This document shows positions 1 to 6,859 of a stretch of DNA of 7,074 nt, piece by piece. Position 1 is the first letter of the stretch; every line of letters starts with the position of its first letter. The DNA is from an uncultured Pseudomonadota bacterium. Lineage in GTDB: Bacteria; Pseudomonadota; Gammaproteobacteria; Burkholderiales; Burkholderiaceae_C. Below the pieces are notes generated by a model. That model was not told the DNA's origin and searched no databases. It worked only from the letters and a program-made list of their open reading frames with translations. Location of the stretch: NCBI GenBank assembly GCA_900320815.1, contig ONTY01000085.1:5516-12589 (forward strand), in the 5' to 3' direction. The position numbers and the translations under genes were made by a program.

Positions 1-191
1 GCGAAATGCAGGTCGCGCAACTGCTCGCACGCGGCGCCAGCAACAAAGCCATCGCCAACCACCTGAACGTGACAGAGAGCACCGTGAAAATCCACGTGCA
101 AAACGTGCTCAAAAAACTCAACCTCAGCAGCCGCGTACAGATTGCCGTCTACATGGTGGAACACGGCCTCTCGCAAGGCAGCGATACTTGA
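1..191 (+). CDS. C-terminal part of a LuxR-type (NarL/FixJ) response regulator, 5' truncated by window
   Basis: Reading in frame from base 3, the 63 visible residues (from R/E-M-Q-V-A-Q-L-L) form nearly the whole LuxR-type helix-turn-helix domain: first helix around VAQLLARG, scaffold helix SNKAIANHL, then N-V-T-E-S-T-V-K-I-H-V-Q-N-V-L-K-K-L as turn and recognition helix, and a last helix SRVQIAVYMVEHGL. The conserved E of the usual T-P-R-E start and the T-V-K-x-H recognition core are present. Family knowledge: these are DNA-binding output domains of two-component regulators, which normally carry a receiver domain at the N-terminus. That part lies upstream of the window, so the receiver domain, the partner kinase and the target genes cannot be seen. 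The gene ends at TGA 189-191 and is convergent with proB. A LuxR solo or other HTH fusion is possible; the HTH assignment itself is firm. Confidence 0.9.
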   Translation, partial: EMQVAQLLARGASNKAIANHLNVTESTVKIHVQNVLKKLNLSSRVQIAVYMVEHGLSQGSDT

Positions 192-226
192 GCAGTTTAT
201 ATACCCTGGAAGTAAATGATTTGCAG

Positions 227-243
227 CCCGCTTTATATGCGGG
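227..243. repeat. Inverted repeat CCCGC-N7-GCGGG, copy 1
   Basis: CCCGC (227-231) and GCGGG (239-243) are perfectly complementary around a 7-nt loop, TTTATAT. The arm sequence, the loop length and the loop end ATAT are shared with the longer hairpin at 354-380. The sequence CGGGTAAAT at its 3' side (240-248) recurs exactly 19 nt later at 259-267. The symmetry is read directly; any function is unknown. Confidence 0.55.
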
Positions 244-353
244 TAAATATAGAATACCCGGGTAAATCGCTGAAACTGGCTGGAAGAGGGAGGAGTTGGT
301 GGCAGATGGCGTGCGTTTGCACGCACCATGCACAGAATGTGCCAGTATCACAC

Positions 354-380
354 GATTGCCCGCAAGATATGCGGGCAATC
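354..380. repeat. Perfect 10-bp stem-loop, copy 2 of CCCGC-N7-GCGGG
   Basis: GATTGCCCGC (354-363) and GCGGGCAATC (371-380) are perfect inverted repeats around the loop AAGATAT. This would be a very stable RNA hairpin on either strand. On the + strand it is followed by AAGAAAAATAAG and on the - strand by mixed sequence, so neither side shows the T-run of an intrinsic terminator. It shares its central arms and loop end with the hairpin at 227-243. Confidence 0.6.
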
Positions 381-513
381 AAGAAAAATAAGCGGGAGTA
401 TATAAGGAGGCTCTGCAGAGTCCCAGTTCCACGGGGCACATGCCTTGCCCTCAACTGTGTCGCACGGGCGCGTGCGGATGCCATCTCTACATACTCTTCA
501 TATTCTCGTTTGC

Positions 514-536
514 TTGCCGGCGTAATTCGCTGGCAA
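514..536. repeat. Stem-loop downstream of proB (possible weak terminator)
   Basis: TTGCCGGCG (514-522) pairs with CGCTGGCAA (528-536), nine pairs including one G-T wobble, around loop TAATT. It lies about 30 nt past the proB stop in the proB direction, where a terminator would be expected. The sequence after it on that strand (GCAAACGAGAAT) has no T-run. It may protect the mRNA 3' end or support factor-dependent termination; this is inference. Confidence 0.4.
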
Positions 537-567
537 TGAAGTATTACAGTTTTGGGTATATGTAGAA

Positions 568-1728
568 CTAGTGCGAAAGGGCGAGGTTGTCGCGGTGCAC
601 CATTTCAGGCTCTGCGGTGTAGCCGAGGAGTTCGGCGATTTTTGAGGAGGGCTGGCGCAGCAGGCGGCGCGCTTCGCTGCTGGAGTAGTTCACCAGCCCG
701 CGCGCGATTTCCACGCCGGCGGCGTCGCGGATGGCCACAGCGTCGCCGCGCACAAAGTGGCCGCTGACGCCGATGACGCCCACGGGCAGCAGGCTCGCGC
801 CGGAGCGCCGCAGATGCGCGGCGGCGCCGTCGTCTACGGTGAGCGCGCCGCTCAATTGCAGGTGGTCGGCAATCCACTGTTTGCGCGCCTGCGTTTTGTG
901 TTGCGGCGCGACGAGCAGGGTGCCGATGCGTTCGCCAGCAGCCAGGCGCAGCAGCACGTCCGGCTCGCGCCCCCAGGCAATGACGGTGCTGGCGCCAGAA
1001 CCCGCTGCACGCCGCGCAGCGAGTACTTTGGTGAGCATGCCGCCTTTGCCGATGGCGGAGCCGGCGCCGCCTGCCATTTCTTCCAGCGCGGGGTTGCCGG
1101 CGTGTGCTTCGGCAATCAGCTTGGCGTCTGGATTGGTGCGCGGGTCGGCGTCAAACAGACCCTTCTGGTCGGTGAGGATGACGAGCAGGTCGGCCTCAAT
1201 CAGGTTGGCGACAAGCGCGCCGAGGGTGTCGTTGTCGCCCACCCTGATTGCGTCGGTGATGACGCTGTCGTTTTCGTTGATGACGGGCAGCACGCGGTGC
1301 GCGAGCAGCGTGAGCAGCGTGGCGCGGGCGTTCAGATAGCGCTCGCGGTCGGCCAGGTCCGCGTGCGTGAGCAGCACTTGCGCGCTGCGCAGGCCGTGCG
1401 CGGCAAGCTGCGTTTCATACATCTGCGCCAGCCCCATCTGGCCAACGGCGGCGGCGGCTTGCAGTTCGCTCACGACGCTGGGGCGCCGCGCCCAGCCGAG
1501 GCGCTTCATGCCCTCGGCCACGGCGCCGCTGGAGACCATGACGACTTCGCGCCGCGTGTGGTCATTGCGGCCATCGCCCGCTTCCAGCAGCGCAAGCTGG
1601 CGGCACCACTGGCCGACGGCGGCGGCGTCCAGCCCGCGCCCTTCGTTGGTGACGAGGGTGGAGCCGACTTTGACGATGATGCGGCGCGCGCTGCGCAGCA
1701 CGTCGCTGGGGGTGGGTTCAGTGGTCAT
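568..1728 (-). CDS. proB: Glutamate 5-kinase (ProB) with C-terminal PUA domain
   Basis: Catalyses ATP-dependent phosphorylation of L-glutamate to gamma-glutamyl phosphate, the first and normally proline-inhibited step of proline synthesis in the cytoplasm. The 386-residue product has an amino-acid-kinase domain at about 14-270: I-I-V-K-V-G-S-T at 17-24 (K20), V-S-S-G-A near 65-69, the glutamate/proline-binding N-E-N-D-S-V at 151-156, G-D-N-D-T at 164-168, [12 protein letters not shown] at 186-197, and a nucleotide-site G-K-G-G-M near 227-231. A PUA domain follows (about 283-370; V-D-D-G-A-A at 298-303). It is slightly longer than the roughly 367 residues usual in enterobacteria, partly from an insert near 50-60 (G-D-G-R-N-D-H). 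The ATG lies 3 nt after the obg stop and has no clear Shine-Dalgarno, which suggests translational coupling to obg. ProA is not adjacent. Confidence 0.96.
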   Translation of the reverse strand: MTTEPTPSDVLRSARRIIVKVGSTLVTNEGRGLDAAAVGQWCRQLALLEAGDGRNDHTRREVVMVSSGAVAEGMKRLGWARRPSVVSELQAAAAVGQMGLAQMYETQLAAHGLRSAQVLLTHADLADRERYLNARATLLTLLAHRVLPVINENDSVITDAIRVGDNDTLGALVANLIEADLLVILTDQKGLFDADPRTNPDAKLIAEAHAGNPALEEMAGGAGSAIGKGGMLTKVLAARRAAGSGASTVIAWGREPDVLLRLAAGERIGTLLVAPQHKTQARKQWIADHLQLSGALTVDDGAAAHLRRSGASLLPVGVIGVSGHFVRGDAVAIRDAAGVEIARGLVNYSSSEARRLLRQPSSKIAELLGYTAEPEMVHRDNLALSH

Positions 1729-1731
1729 GGT

Positions 1732-2895
<1,164 letters not shown>

Positions 2896-3168
2896 TTACG
2901 CGGCAGCGCCCTCGGTGGGGGTGACGTTGACCATGTGGCGCTTGAACTCGCCGCAGATGCGAAACGACACTTTGCCCGCTGCCAGCGCATACAGCGTGTG
3001 GTCGCGCCCCACGCCGACGTTGGTGCCGGGGTGGAACTTGGTGCCGCGCTGACGCACGATGATGGCGCCGGGCTGCACCTGCTGGCCGCCAAACACCTTC
3101 ACGCCCAGCATCTTGGGTTTGGAATCGCGGCCATTGCGTGTGGAGCCGCCGCCTTTTTTGTGTGCCAT
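2896..3168 (-). CDS. rpmA: 50S ribosomal protein L27
   Basis: L27 sits near the peptidyl-transferase centre of the 50S subunit, where its N-terminal tail helps position tRNA ends. The 90-residue product begins [16 protein letters not shown], the family signature, followed by L-G-V-K-V-F-G-G at 21-28, I-I-V-R-Q-R-G-T at 36-43 and G-R-D-H-T-L-Y-A-L at 54-62, close to the usual 85 residues. No N-terminal extension of the type cleaved in some Firmicutes is present. The start is fixed by homology and by AAGGAG at 3182-3177, which overlaps the rplU stop codon; the gap between rplU and rpmA is 12 nt. A strong terminator follows the gene. Confidence 0.98.
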   Translation of the reverse strand: MAHKKGGGSTRNGRDSKPKMLGVKVFGGQQVQPGAIIVRQRGTKFHPGTNVGVGRDHTLYALAAGKVSFRICGEFKRHMVNVTPTEGAAA

Positions 3169-3180
3169 GTGTTTTTCTCC

Positions 3181-3501
3181 TTATGCGTTGCCTGCTGTGA
3201 TGGCGCCAATTTCCAGCTCGGTGTAGGGCTGGCGGTGCCCCTGGTGCTTTTGGTAGTGCTTGCGGCGGCGCATTTTGAAAATGCGCACCTTCGGGTGCCT
3301 GCCGTGTGCCAGCACCTTGGCCGCCACGCTGGCGCCAGTGAGCACGGGTGCGCCGACCTGCAGCGAGGCGCCGTCGCCGACGGCCAGCACTTCGCCTAGG
3401 GTGATTTCAGCGCCCACGTCCGCAGCAATCTGTTCTACCTTGATCTTGTCGCCGCTGGCCACGCGATACTGCTTGCCACCGGTTTTTATGACTGCGTACA
3501 T
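3181..3501 (-). CDS. rplU: 50S ribosomal protein L21
   Basis: L21 is an early-binding 50S protein contacting 23S rRNA. The 106-residue product begins [14 protein letters not shown], the typical L21 start, and carries the basic C-terminal rRNA-binding stretch [21 protein letters not shown] near 70-90. Length is close to the roughly 103 residues usual in proteobacteria. The frame stays open upstream to 3645, but those 48 residues lie across the promoter and leader and do not look like L21, so 3501 is chosen. A modest AAGGA precedes the start at somewhat long spacing. It is the first gene of the rplU-rpmA unit and is preceded by a leader with a hairpin and T-run. Confidence 0.97.
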   Translation of the reverse strand: MYAVIKTGGKQYRVASGDKIKVEQIAADVGAEITLGEVLAVGDGASLQVGAPVLTGASVAAKVLAHGRHPKVRIFKMRRRKHYQKHQGHRQPYTELEIGAITAGNA

Positions 3502-3537
3502 CGGATGCAAATCCTTGTGAGTGTTGAGGGAGGGGGT

Positions 3538-3568
3538 AAAAAAACATGCCGGGCGCAGGTGCCCGGCA
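3538..3568 (-). promoter_or_regulatory. Terminator-like hairpin in the rplU leader (possible attenuator)
   Basis: On the minus strand, TGCCGGGC (3568-3561) and GCCCGGCA (3554-3547) form a perfect 8-bp GC-rich stem with a 6-nt loop, then TG and seven T (3544-3538). It lies between the minus-strand TATAAT (3582-3577) and the rplU start at 3501, so the only gene unit it can act on is rplU-rpmA. It would begin almost at the predicted +1. Attenuation or 5'-end stabilisation of the transcript are the two readings; the shape is seen, the role is inferred. Confidence 0.55.
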
Positions 3569-3576
3569 AACGGCGC

Positions 3577-3582
3577 ATTATA
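3577..3582 (-). promoter_or_regulatory. Probable -10 box of the rplU-rpmA promoter
   Basis: The plus strand reads ATTATA, which is a consensus TATAAT on the minus strand, about 76 nt upstream of the rplU start. At 16-18 nt spacing the -35 region (around 3599-3606) is a poor match. Predicted transcription start is near 3570. Confidence 0.5.
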
Positions 3583-3617
3583 GACGGGCAGGGCTGCTGC
3601 TGCGCGAGAGGCAAACC

Positions 3618-3623
3618 TATAAT
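3618..3623 (+). promoter_or_regulatory. Probable -10 box of the ispB promoter
   Basis: A consensus TATAAT lies about 60 nt upstream of the chosen ispB start, with predicted transcription start near 3630. The -35 position (around 3594-3601) is a weak match. The region overlaps the -35 zone of the opposing rplU promoter. Confidence 0.5.
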
Positions 3624-3683
3624 CCGCCCCTTTGCGCTGTGCCATGCGTGCGCGCAGTTTTTCGCGACAACTTTGCTGCTCCC

Positions 3684-4673
3684 GTGTCCTCTACTGCCCC
3701 TCAAGCATCCCTTGCCAGCGCACTTGCCCTCGCCGCTGCCGATATGCGCGAGGTGGACGCCACCATTGCGCGGCGCCTTGCCTCGGGCGTGCCGCTCGTG
3801 GGGCAGGTGGCCAGCTACATCATCAGGTCTGGCGGCAAGCGTCTGCGCCCTGTGCTGCTGCTGCTCATGTGCGGCGCGCTCGGCTGCCAGCACCCGCAAC
3901 GGCACTCGCTCGCCGCCGTCGTCGAGTTCATCCATACCGCCACGCTGCTGCACGACGATGTGGTGGACGAATCCACGCTGCGGCGCGGGCGCTCCACGGC
4001 CAACGTAGTCTTCGGCAACCCGGCCAGCGTGCTCGTGGGCGACTTCCTCTACTCGCGCGCCTTTCAGATGATGGTGGAGACGGGGGACATTCGCGTGATG
4101 CAGGTGCTCGCCGACGCCACCAACGTCATTGCCGAGGGCGAAGTGCAGCAATTGATGAACATGCACGACGCCGAGTTGGACGAGGCGGGTTATCTGAGCG
4201 TCATCCGCTCCAAGACGGCCAAGCTTTTTGAGGCCAGCAGCCGGCTTGCCGCCATCCTTGCGCGCAGCACGCCTGAGGTGGAAGAAGCGTGCGCCGAATA
4301 CGGGCGCTCCATTGGCACCGCGTTCCAAATCATTGACGATGTGCTGGACTACGACGGCGACAGCGCCGAGATGGGCAAAAACCTGGGCGACGACTTGCGC
4401 GAGGGCAAGGCGACGTTGCCCCTCATCCTCGCCATGCAGCGCGCCAGCGCGCAGGACGTCGCCTTCGTGCACCGCGCCATAGAGGACGGCACCGCCGACG
4501 ATCTGCCGCGCATCGTGCGCATCGTGCGCGAAAGTGGCGCACTGGACGGTGCGCGCCAGGCCGCCGCAGCGCAGGCAGCCAAGGCGCAAGCCGCGCTGAC
4601 CGCACTGCCCGCCAACGAATACAGCCGCAGCCTGCTAGAATTGGCGGTTCAGCTTTTGCAGCGGCGCTCCTAA
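3684..4673 (+). CDS. ispB: Long-chain polyprenyl diphosphate synthase, probably octaprenyl diphosphate synthase
   Basis: Condenses isopentenyl diphosphate onto an allylic diphosphate to make the long side chain for ubiquinone. From a GTG start at 3684 the product is 329 residues, near the 323 of the E. coli enzyme. Motifs: G-G-K-R-L-R-P at 50-56, first aspartate-rich motif L-L-H-D-D-V-V-D-E (D91, D92, D95) followed by R-R-G, and second motif I-I-D-D-V-L-D-Y-D (D218, D219, D222). Small residues before the first motif (H-T-A-T) fit a long-chain enzyme; C40 is inferred, not proven. Start choice is uncertain: the frame is open up to 3546, but that part crosses the promoter, while the first ATG inside (3744) would remove conserved N-terminal helix. 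No clear Shine-Dalgarno precedes the GTG. Divergent from rplU, as is common in proteobacteria. Confidence 0.93.
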   Translation: MSSTAPQASLASALALAAADMREVDATIARRLASGVPLVGQVASYIIRSGGKRLRPVLLLLMCGALGCQHPQRHSLAAVVEFIHTATLLHDDVVDESTLRRGRSTANVVFGNPASVLVGDFLYSRAFQMMVETGDIRVMQVLADATNVIAEGEVQQLMNMHDAELDEAGYLSVIRSKTAKLFEASSRLAAILARSTPEVEEACAEYGRSIGTAFQIIDDVLDYDGDSAEMGKNLGDDLREGKATLPLILAMQRASAQDVAFVHRAIEDGTADDLPRIVRIVRESGALDGARQAAAAQAAKAQAALTALPANEYSRSLLELAVQLLQRRS

Positions 4674-4686
4674 AAACAGCGCCGCT
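4660..4686 (+). repeat. Perfect 9-bp stem-loop spanning the ispB stop codon
   Basis: AGCGGCGCT (4660-4668) and AGCGCCGCT (4678-4686) are perfect inverted repeats; the 9-nt loop CCTAAAAAC contains the ispB TAA. It ends 7 nt before the mature tRNA-Pro 5' end. Only a very short T stretch follows, so it is a poor intrinsic terminator. It could be a processing signal separating ispB mRNA from tRNA in a shared transcript, or a 3' stabiliser. Confidence 0.5.
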
Positions 4687-4693
4687 TATACAT

Positions 4694-4770
4694 CGGGGTG
4701 TAGCTTAGCCTGGTAGAGCGCTGCGTTCGGGACGCAGAGGTCGGAGGTTCAAATCCTCTCACCCCGACCA
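4694..4770 (+). tRNA. tRNA-Pro (anticodon CGG)
   Basis: A complete 77-nt cloverleaf: acceptor stem CGGGGTG (4694-4700) pairs with CACCCCG (4760-4766), discriminator A, and an encoded CCA at 4768-4770. The anticodon arm is CTGCG-TTCGGGA-CGCAG, giving anticodon CGG, which reads proline codon CCG. The T-arm has the usual GGTTCAAATCC. The sequence resembles E. coli proK. It starts 20 nt after the ispB stop with no clear promoter of its own, so it may be co-transcribed with ispB. Its 3' end faces a tyrosine recombinase gene 220 nt away, the usual arrangement of a tRNA-integrated element. Confidence 0.97.
4741..4770 (+). other. Putative attachment-site core in the tRNA-Pro 3' end
   Basis: Tyrosine recombinases of the P4 family commonly integrate at tRNA 3' ends and restore the tRNA with an identical segment. 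Here the tRNA is intact and the recombinase gene is next to it, reading away. The exact core cannot be set because the second copy is not in the window: I found no repeat of the T-arm/acceptor sequence up to 7074. Inference from layout. Confidence 0.4.
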
Positions 4771-4781
4771 ATTTCAAGTGC

Positions 4782-4818
4782 AAAGCCGTCCAGCAAAGAC
4801 AAGTTGGGCGGCTTTTTT
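4782..4818 (+). terminator. Intrinsic terminator after tRNA-Pro
   Basis: AAAGCCGTCC (4782-4791) pairs with GGGCGGCTTT (4806-4815), ten pairs with one G-T wobble, around a 14-nt loop, and the T-run reaches 4818. It starts 11 nt after the tRNA CCA and should end the tRNA (or ispB-tRNA) transcript before the recombinase gene. Confidence 0.82.
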
Positions 4819-4866
4819 CATGGGCAAATCAGCGGGTTAGCGTCTACCAAAAGCCACGGCAGACCA

Positions 4867-4896
4867 TTGACAACAAGCGTTGCGACTGGGTAAAAA
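4867..4896 (+). promoter_or_regulatory. Probable promoter of the recombinase gene
   Basis: A perfect TTGACA at 4867-4872 is followed after 18 nt by TAAAAA (4891-4896, 4 of 6 match to TATAAT). The predicted start near 4903 leaves a leader of about 88 nt. Two of the ACTGGG boxes overlap the -10 element and the predicted start site, suggesting repression by a protein that binds them. Confidence 0.5.
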
Positions 4897-5024
4897 ACTG
4901 GGCAGAAATCCCCGTTTTCCCCAGTACTGGGTAGCTAGATGAACAGATGGGTTGCCGGCACTGGGTAAGCATCGCAAGCAAGGAGCCGCCATGCCTAAAC
5001 ACCATCTACTGACCGATACCCAGT
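4885..5024. repeat. ACTGGGTA box array upstream of the recombinase gene
   Basis: ACTGGGTA occurs at 4885-4892, 4926-4933 and 4960-4967, a near copy ACTGGGCA at 4897-4904, and an inverted copy TACCCAGT at 5017-5024 inside the start of the gene. The copy at 4926 is part of a 12-bp perfect palindrome CCCAGTACTGGG (4920-4931). Five occurrences of an 8-mer within 140 nt are far above chance. Arm-type binding sites for the recombinase, or sites for an excisionase or repressor, are the likely readings; no binder is visible in the window. Confidence 0.7.
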
Positions 5025-6302
5025 GCCGCAACGCCAAATGCCCTGCCGACAAGAAGCACATTCGCCTGTCCGATGGCGACGGGCTGTACTTGAAGGTGGT
5101 GCCATCGGGCACAAAGACGTGGGAGATGCGGCTGGTTTCCTGCGCCACACAAGGGCGAGGGCAAGCAGACGGAAAAGACGCTCACTCTTGGGCGCTACCC
5201 TGCCATGACGCTGCAGGAGGCGCGCGAGGCCGCAGCAGCGGCAAAGAAACTGAAGGGGCAAGGCGTTGACCCCGCCGAGGCGAAGCAGCAAGCCAAGGCT
5301 GCTGCGCGGCAGCGTGAGGCGCGCAGCACGACATTCAGGGAGGCCGCAGAAGCGTTTGTTGCCAAGTGGCAATCGTCATGGAGCGAATCGCACACGCAGC
5401 GGCAGATGGGCGCGCTCAAGAATCACTTGTTCCCGTTCATCGGTGAACGCCCTATTGCCGAGCTAGAGCCGCCAGACTTACTGGAAGTGGTGCTGCGCGT
5501 GGAAAAAAACGGCGCTCCTGATATGGCAAGGCGCGTGCGCCAAGTGGCGGGACAAGTGTTTCGCTATGCCGTATCACACGGCAAGGCGCAGCGCGATATA
5601 TCCGCCGACATACGCGACGCACTTGCACCACGGCAGCAAAGGCACTATGCGGCAATCACTGACCCCGCGCGCTTTGGTGAGTTTCTGCGCGCTACTCGTG
5701 GCTACAAAGGGCACTTTGTTGTGCAGTGCGCGTTGCGTCTTGCGCCGCTGGTGTTCCAGCGTCCAAGCGAACTGCGCTGCGCGACGTGGGCGGAGATTGA
5801 CCTGGACGCTGCCATGTGGGCGATACCGGCAGCGCGCATGAAGCGCCGCAAATATGGCAAGGAACACGGGAAGCCGCATCCTGTACCGCTTTCACGGCAG
5901 GCGGTGAACATCCTGCGGGAGCTAAGACCGTTAGCCAATAGTGCAGGCCACATATTCCCCGGCGAACGCAAGGGGCGACCTATCAGCGATAACACTATCC
6001 GCGCCGCATTTCTCACGCTGGGCTTTGCGTCGGACGAGCAGACATTCCACGGGCTGCGCTCCAGTGCCCAATCTATGCTGATGGAGCGGCTAGGCTTTTC
6101 GTTTGAAGTGACCGACGCGCAGTTGGCGCACTCCAAACGCGACCCCCTCAAAGGCGCATATGACCGCACTGAATACATGGAGCAACGCTGCGCCATGATG
6201 CAAGTGTGGGCGGATTACTGCGATGCGCTGGCAGACGGTGTGGAACCAGAGCGCGCCGCAGAGCGCGCCAAGGCCGCCAAGGATGGCAAGGCGCAGCAGT
6301 GA
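4991..6302 (+). pseudogene. P4-type tyrosine recombinase (integrase), frameshifted near codon 50
   Basis: Site-specific recombinase that would insert and excise the element at tRNA-Pro. The N-terminal part reads from ATG 4991 (AAGGAG just upstream): M-P-K-H-H-L-L-T-D-T-Q-C-R-N-A-K, then L-S-D-G-D-G-L-Y-L-K-V and G-T-K-T-W-E-M-R-L, the arm-binding domain of P4 integrases (DUF4102). Between about 5094 and 5150 the frame moves by +1; the second frame gives H-K-G-E-G-K-Q-T-E-K-T-L-T-L-G-R-Y-P-A-M and continues to TGA 6300. Removing one base from GGTTTCC near 5136-5140 would restore about 436 residues, normal for the family. Numbered from the internal ATG 5205, catalytic residues are R186, H225 (P-H-P-V-P), H282-x-x-R285, H309 and Y319, all present. 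That ATG has no Shine-Dalgarno, so the fragment is unlikely to be an independent gene. Sequencing error, a true mutation or recoding cannot be separated here. Confidence 0.85.
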
Positions 6303-6387
6303 CGGCGCAGGGGGCGTGCCTGCCCTTTGGCCGCCAGCGCGCCCCTGATGCACGCGCGCCAGCGTGCGGCGGGTGTTGCGGCGCTGC

Positions 6388-6418
6388 TTGACTGGTGCCC
6401 CTCGTGGTGCGCTACACT
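6388..6418 (+). promoter_or_regulatory. Possible sigma-70 promoter in the element leader
   Basis: TTGACT (6388-6393) and TACACT (6413-6418) each match consensus in most positions, but the spacer is 19 nt, longer than ideal. Transcription would enter the hairpin-rich region at about 6425 and head towards the gene at 6916. Confidence 0.35.
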
Positions 6419-6456
6419 GACGCTTCCTAAACTTTCAAGCGGCAGGCCGCTGTGCT

Positions 6457-6487
6457 TGCCAAAGTGGGGGCGCTTTCACCTTTGGCA
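6457..6487. repeat. Inverted repeat TGCCAAAG / CTTTGGCA
   Basis: TGCCAAAG (6457-6464) and CTTTGGCA (6480-6487) are perfect complements. Two more pairs form if C6479 is bulged, leaving a 10-nt loop. A second small stem, AGCGG/CCGCT (6438-6451) nested inside CAAGC/GCTTG (6436-6458), adjoins it on the left. No T-run follows. Confidence 0.5.
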
Positions 6488-6604
6488 TTCAACATCAGTT
6501 ATGAGCGTATGAGGATTTTTGTAGAGTGGTGATAATTATTCTATTCAGTAGAGTATGTTCCAAAAAAGCCATTAAAGGGGGTGGGTGCCAAAACACGGGC
6601 GCAA

Positions 6605-6707
6605 CGGGCAGGGCTTCCATCCTTGGCAGGCGCTACTCGTGCAGGGCGAGGGCAAGGCCGCCAAGGGCAAGGACGGCAGGCAGGCGGGCAAGGCTTCCAT
6701 CTTTGGC
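6605..6707. repeat. Direct repeat containing GGCTTCCATCYTTGGC, 80-nt period
   Basis: Positions 6605-6627 and 6685-6707 match at 21 of 23 bases (differences at the 7th and 17th base). The shared core GGCTTCCATCYTTGGC starts at 6612 and 6692. The intervening sequence is not itself repeated. The spacing of exactly 80 nt is not a multiple of three, so the repeat is not an in-frame protein repeat. Confidence 0.65.
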
Positions 6708-6742
6708 GGAGGGGCGCAGCACTGGCCGCCAGTGCGCGGGGG

Positions 6743-6766
6743 AGCCGCCCCGTTAGCGCGGCTTTT
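6743..6766 (+). terminator. Possible terminator in the leader of the 6916 gene
   Basis: AGCCGC (6743-6748) pairs with GCGGCT (6758-6763) around a 9-nt loop, followed directly by TTTT (6763-6766, the first T being in the stem). The stem is short and the T-run modest, so termination may be partial. Confidence 0.4.
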
Positions 6767-6859
6767 GCATGGGCGCTCGCCAGCGGCGCACGCGCAAACC
6801 CTGTTTCATGGGCGGAGTGCCGGCAAGCCGCGAGGCCCCGGCGTCTTGTTTTGGACGTA

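Larger units (their letters stand above)
192..567. other. Hairpin-rich convergent intergenic region, no convincing gene
   Basis: This 376-nt stretch between the response regulator (+) and proB (-) is visibly richer in A/T than its flanks and packed with dyad symmetry. It holds a hairpin at 227-243, a 10-bp palindrome TACCCGGGTA at 255-264, a hairpin at 311-326 (GTGCGT/ACGCAC, 4-nt loop), a small one at 330-342 (GCACA/TGTGC), a perfect 10-bp stem at 354-380, the palindrome CTCTGCAGAG at 411-420 directly after AAGGAGG (404-410), and a 9-bp stem at 514-536. None is followed by a convincing T-run on either strand, so they are not ordinary intrinsic terminators. The AAGGAGG has no start codon at normal spacing. 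ORFs crossing the region have unnatural composition. A small RNA, regulator sites, factor-dependent termination or decayed sequence are all possible. Confidence 0.6.

Noticed and set aside
216..539. A 107-residue + strand frame in the intergenic region
   Set aside because: Odd composition, no usable ribosome-binding site, and it overlaps numerous hairpins.
3502..3645. N-terminal extension of rplU by 48 residues
   Set aside because: It covers the promoter and leader hairpin, and L21 proteins normally begin at M-Y-A-V-I.
3546..3683. N-terminal extension of ispB to the first in-frame ATG at 3546
   Set aside because: It would start upstream of the probable ispB promoter and inside the rplU leader hairpin; the added residues do not resemble the family.
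3486..4589. A 367-residue minus-strand open frame antisense to ispB
   Set aside because: ispB has full family motifs; the antisense product is histidine/alanine/glycine-rich without recognisable domains.
6276..6627. GCCAAGGATGG at 6276-6286 as an inverted partner of CCATCCTTGGC at 6617-6627
   Set aside because: An 11-base match on opposite strands is expected by chance several times in 7 kb of GC-rich sequence, and one copy is inside the recombinase coding region.
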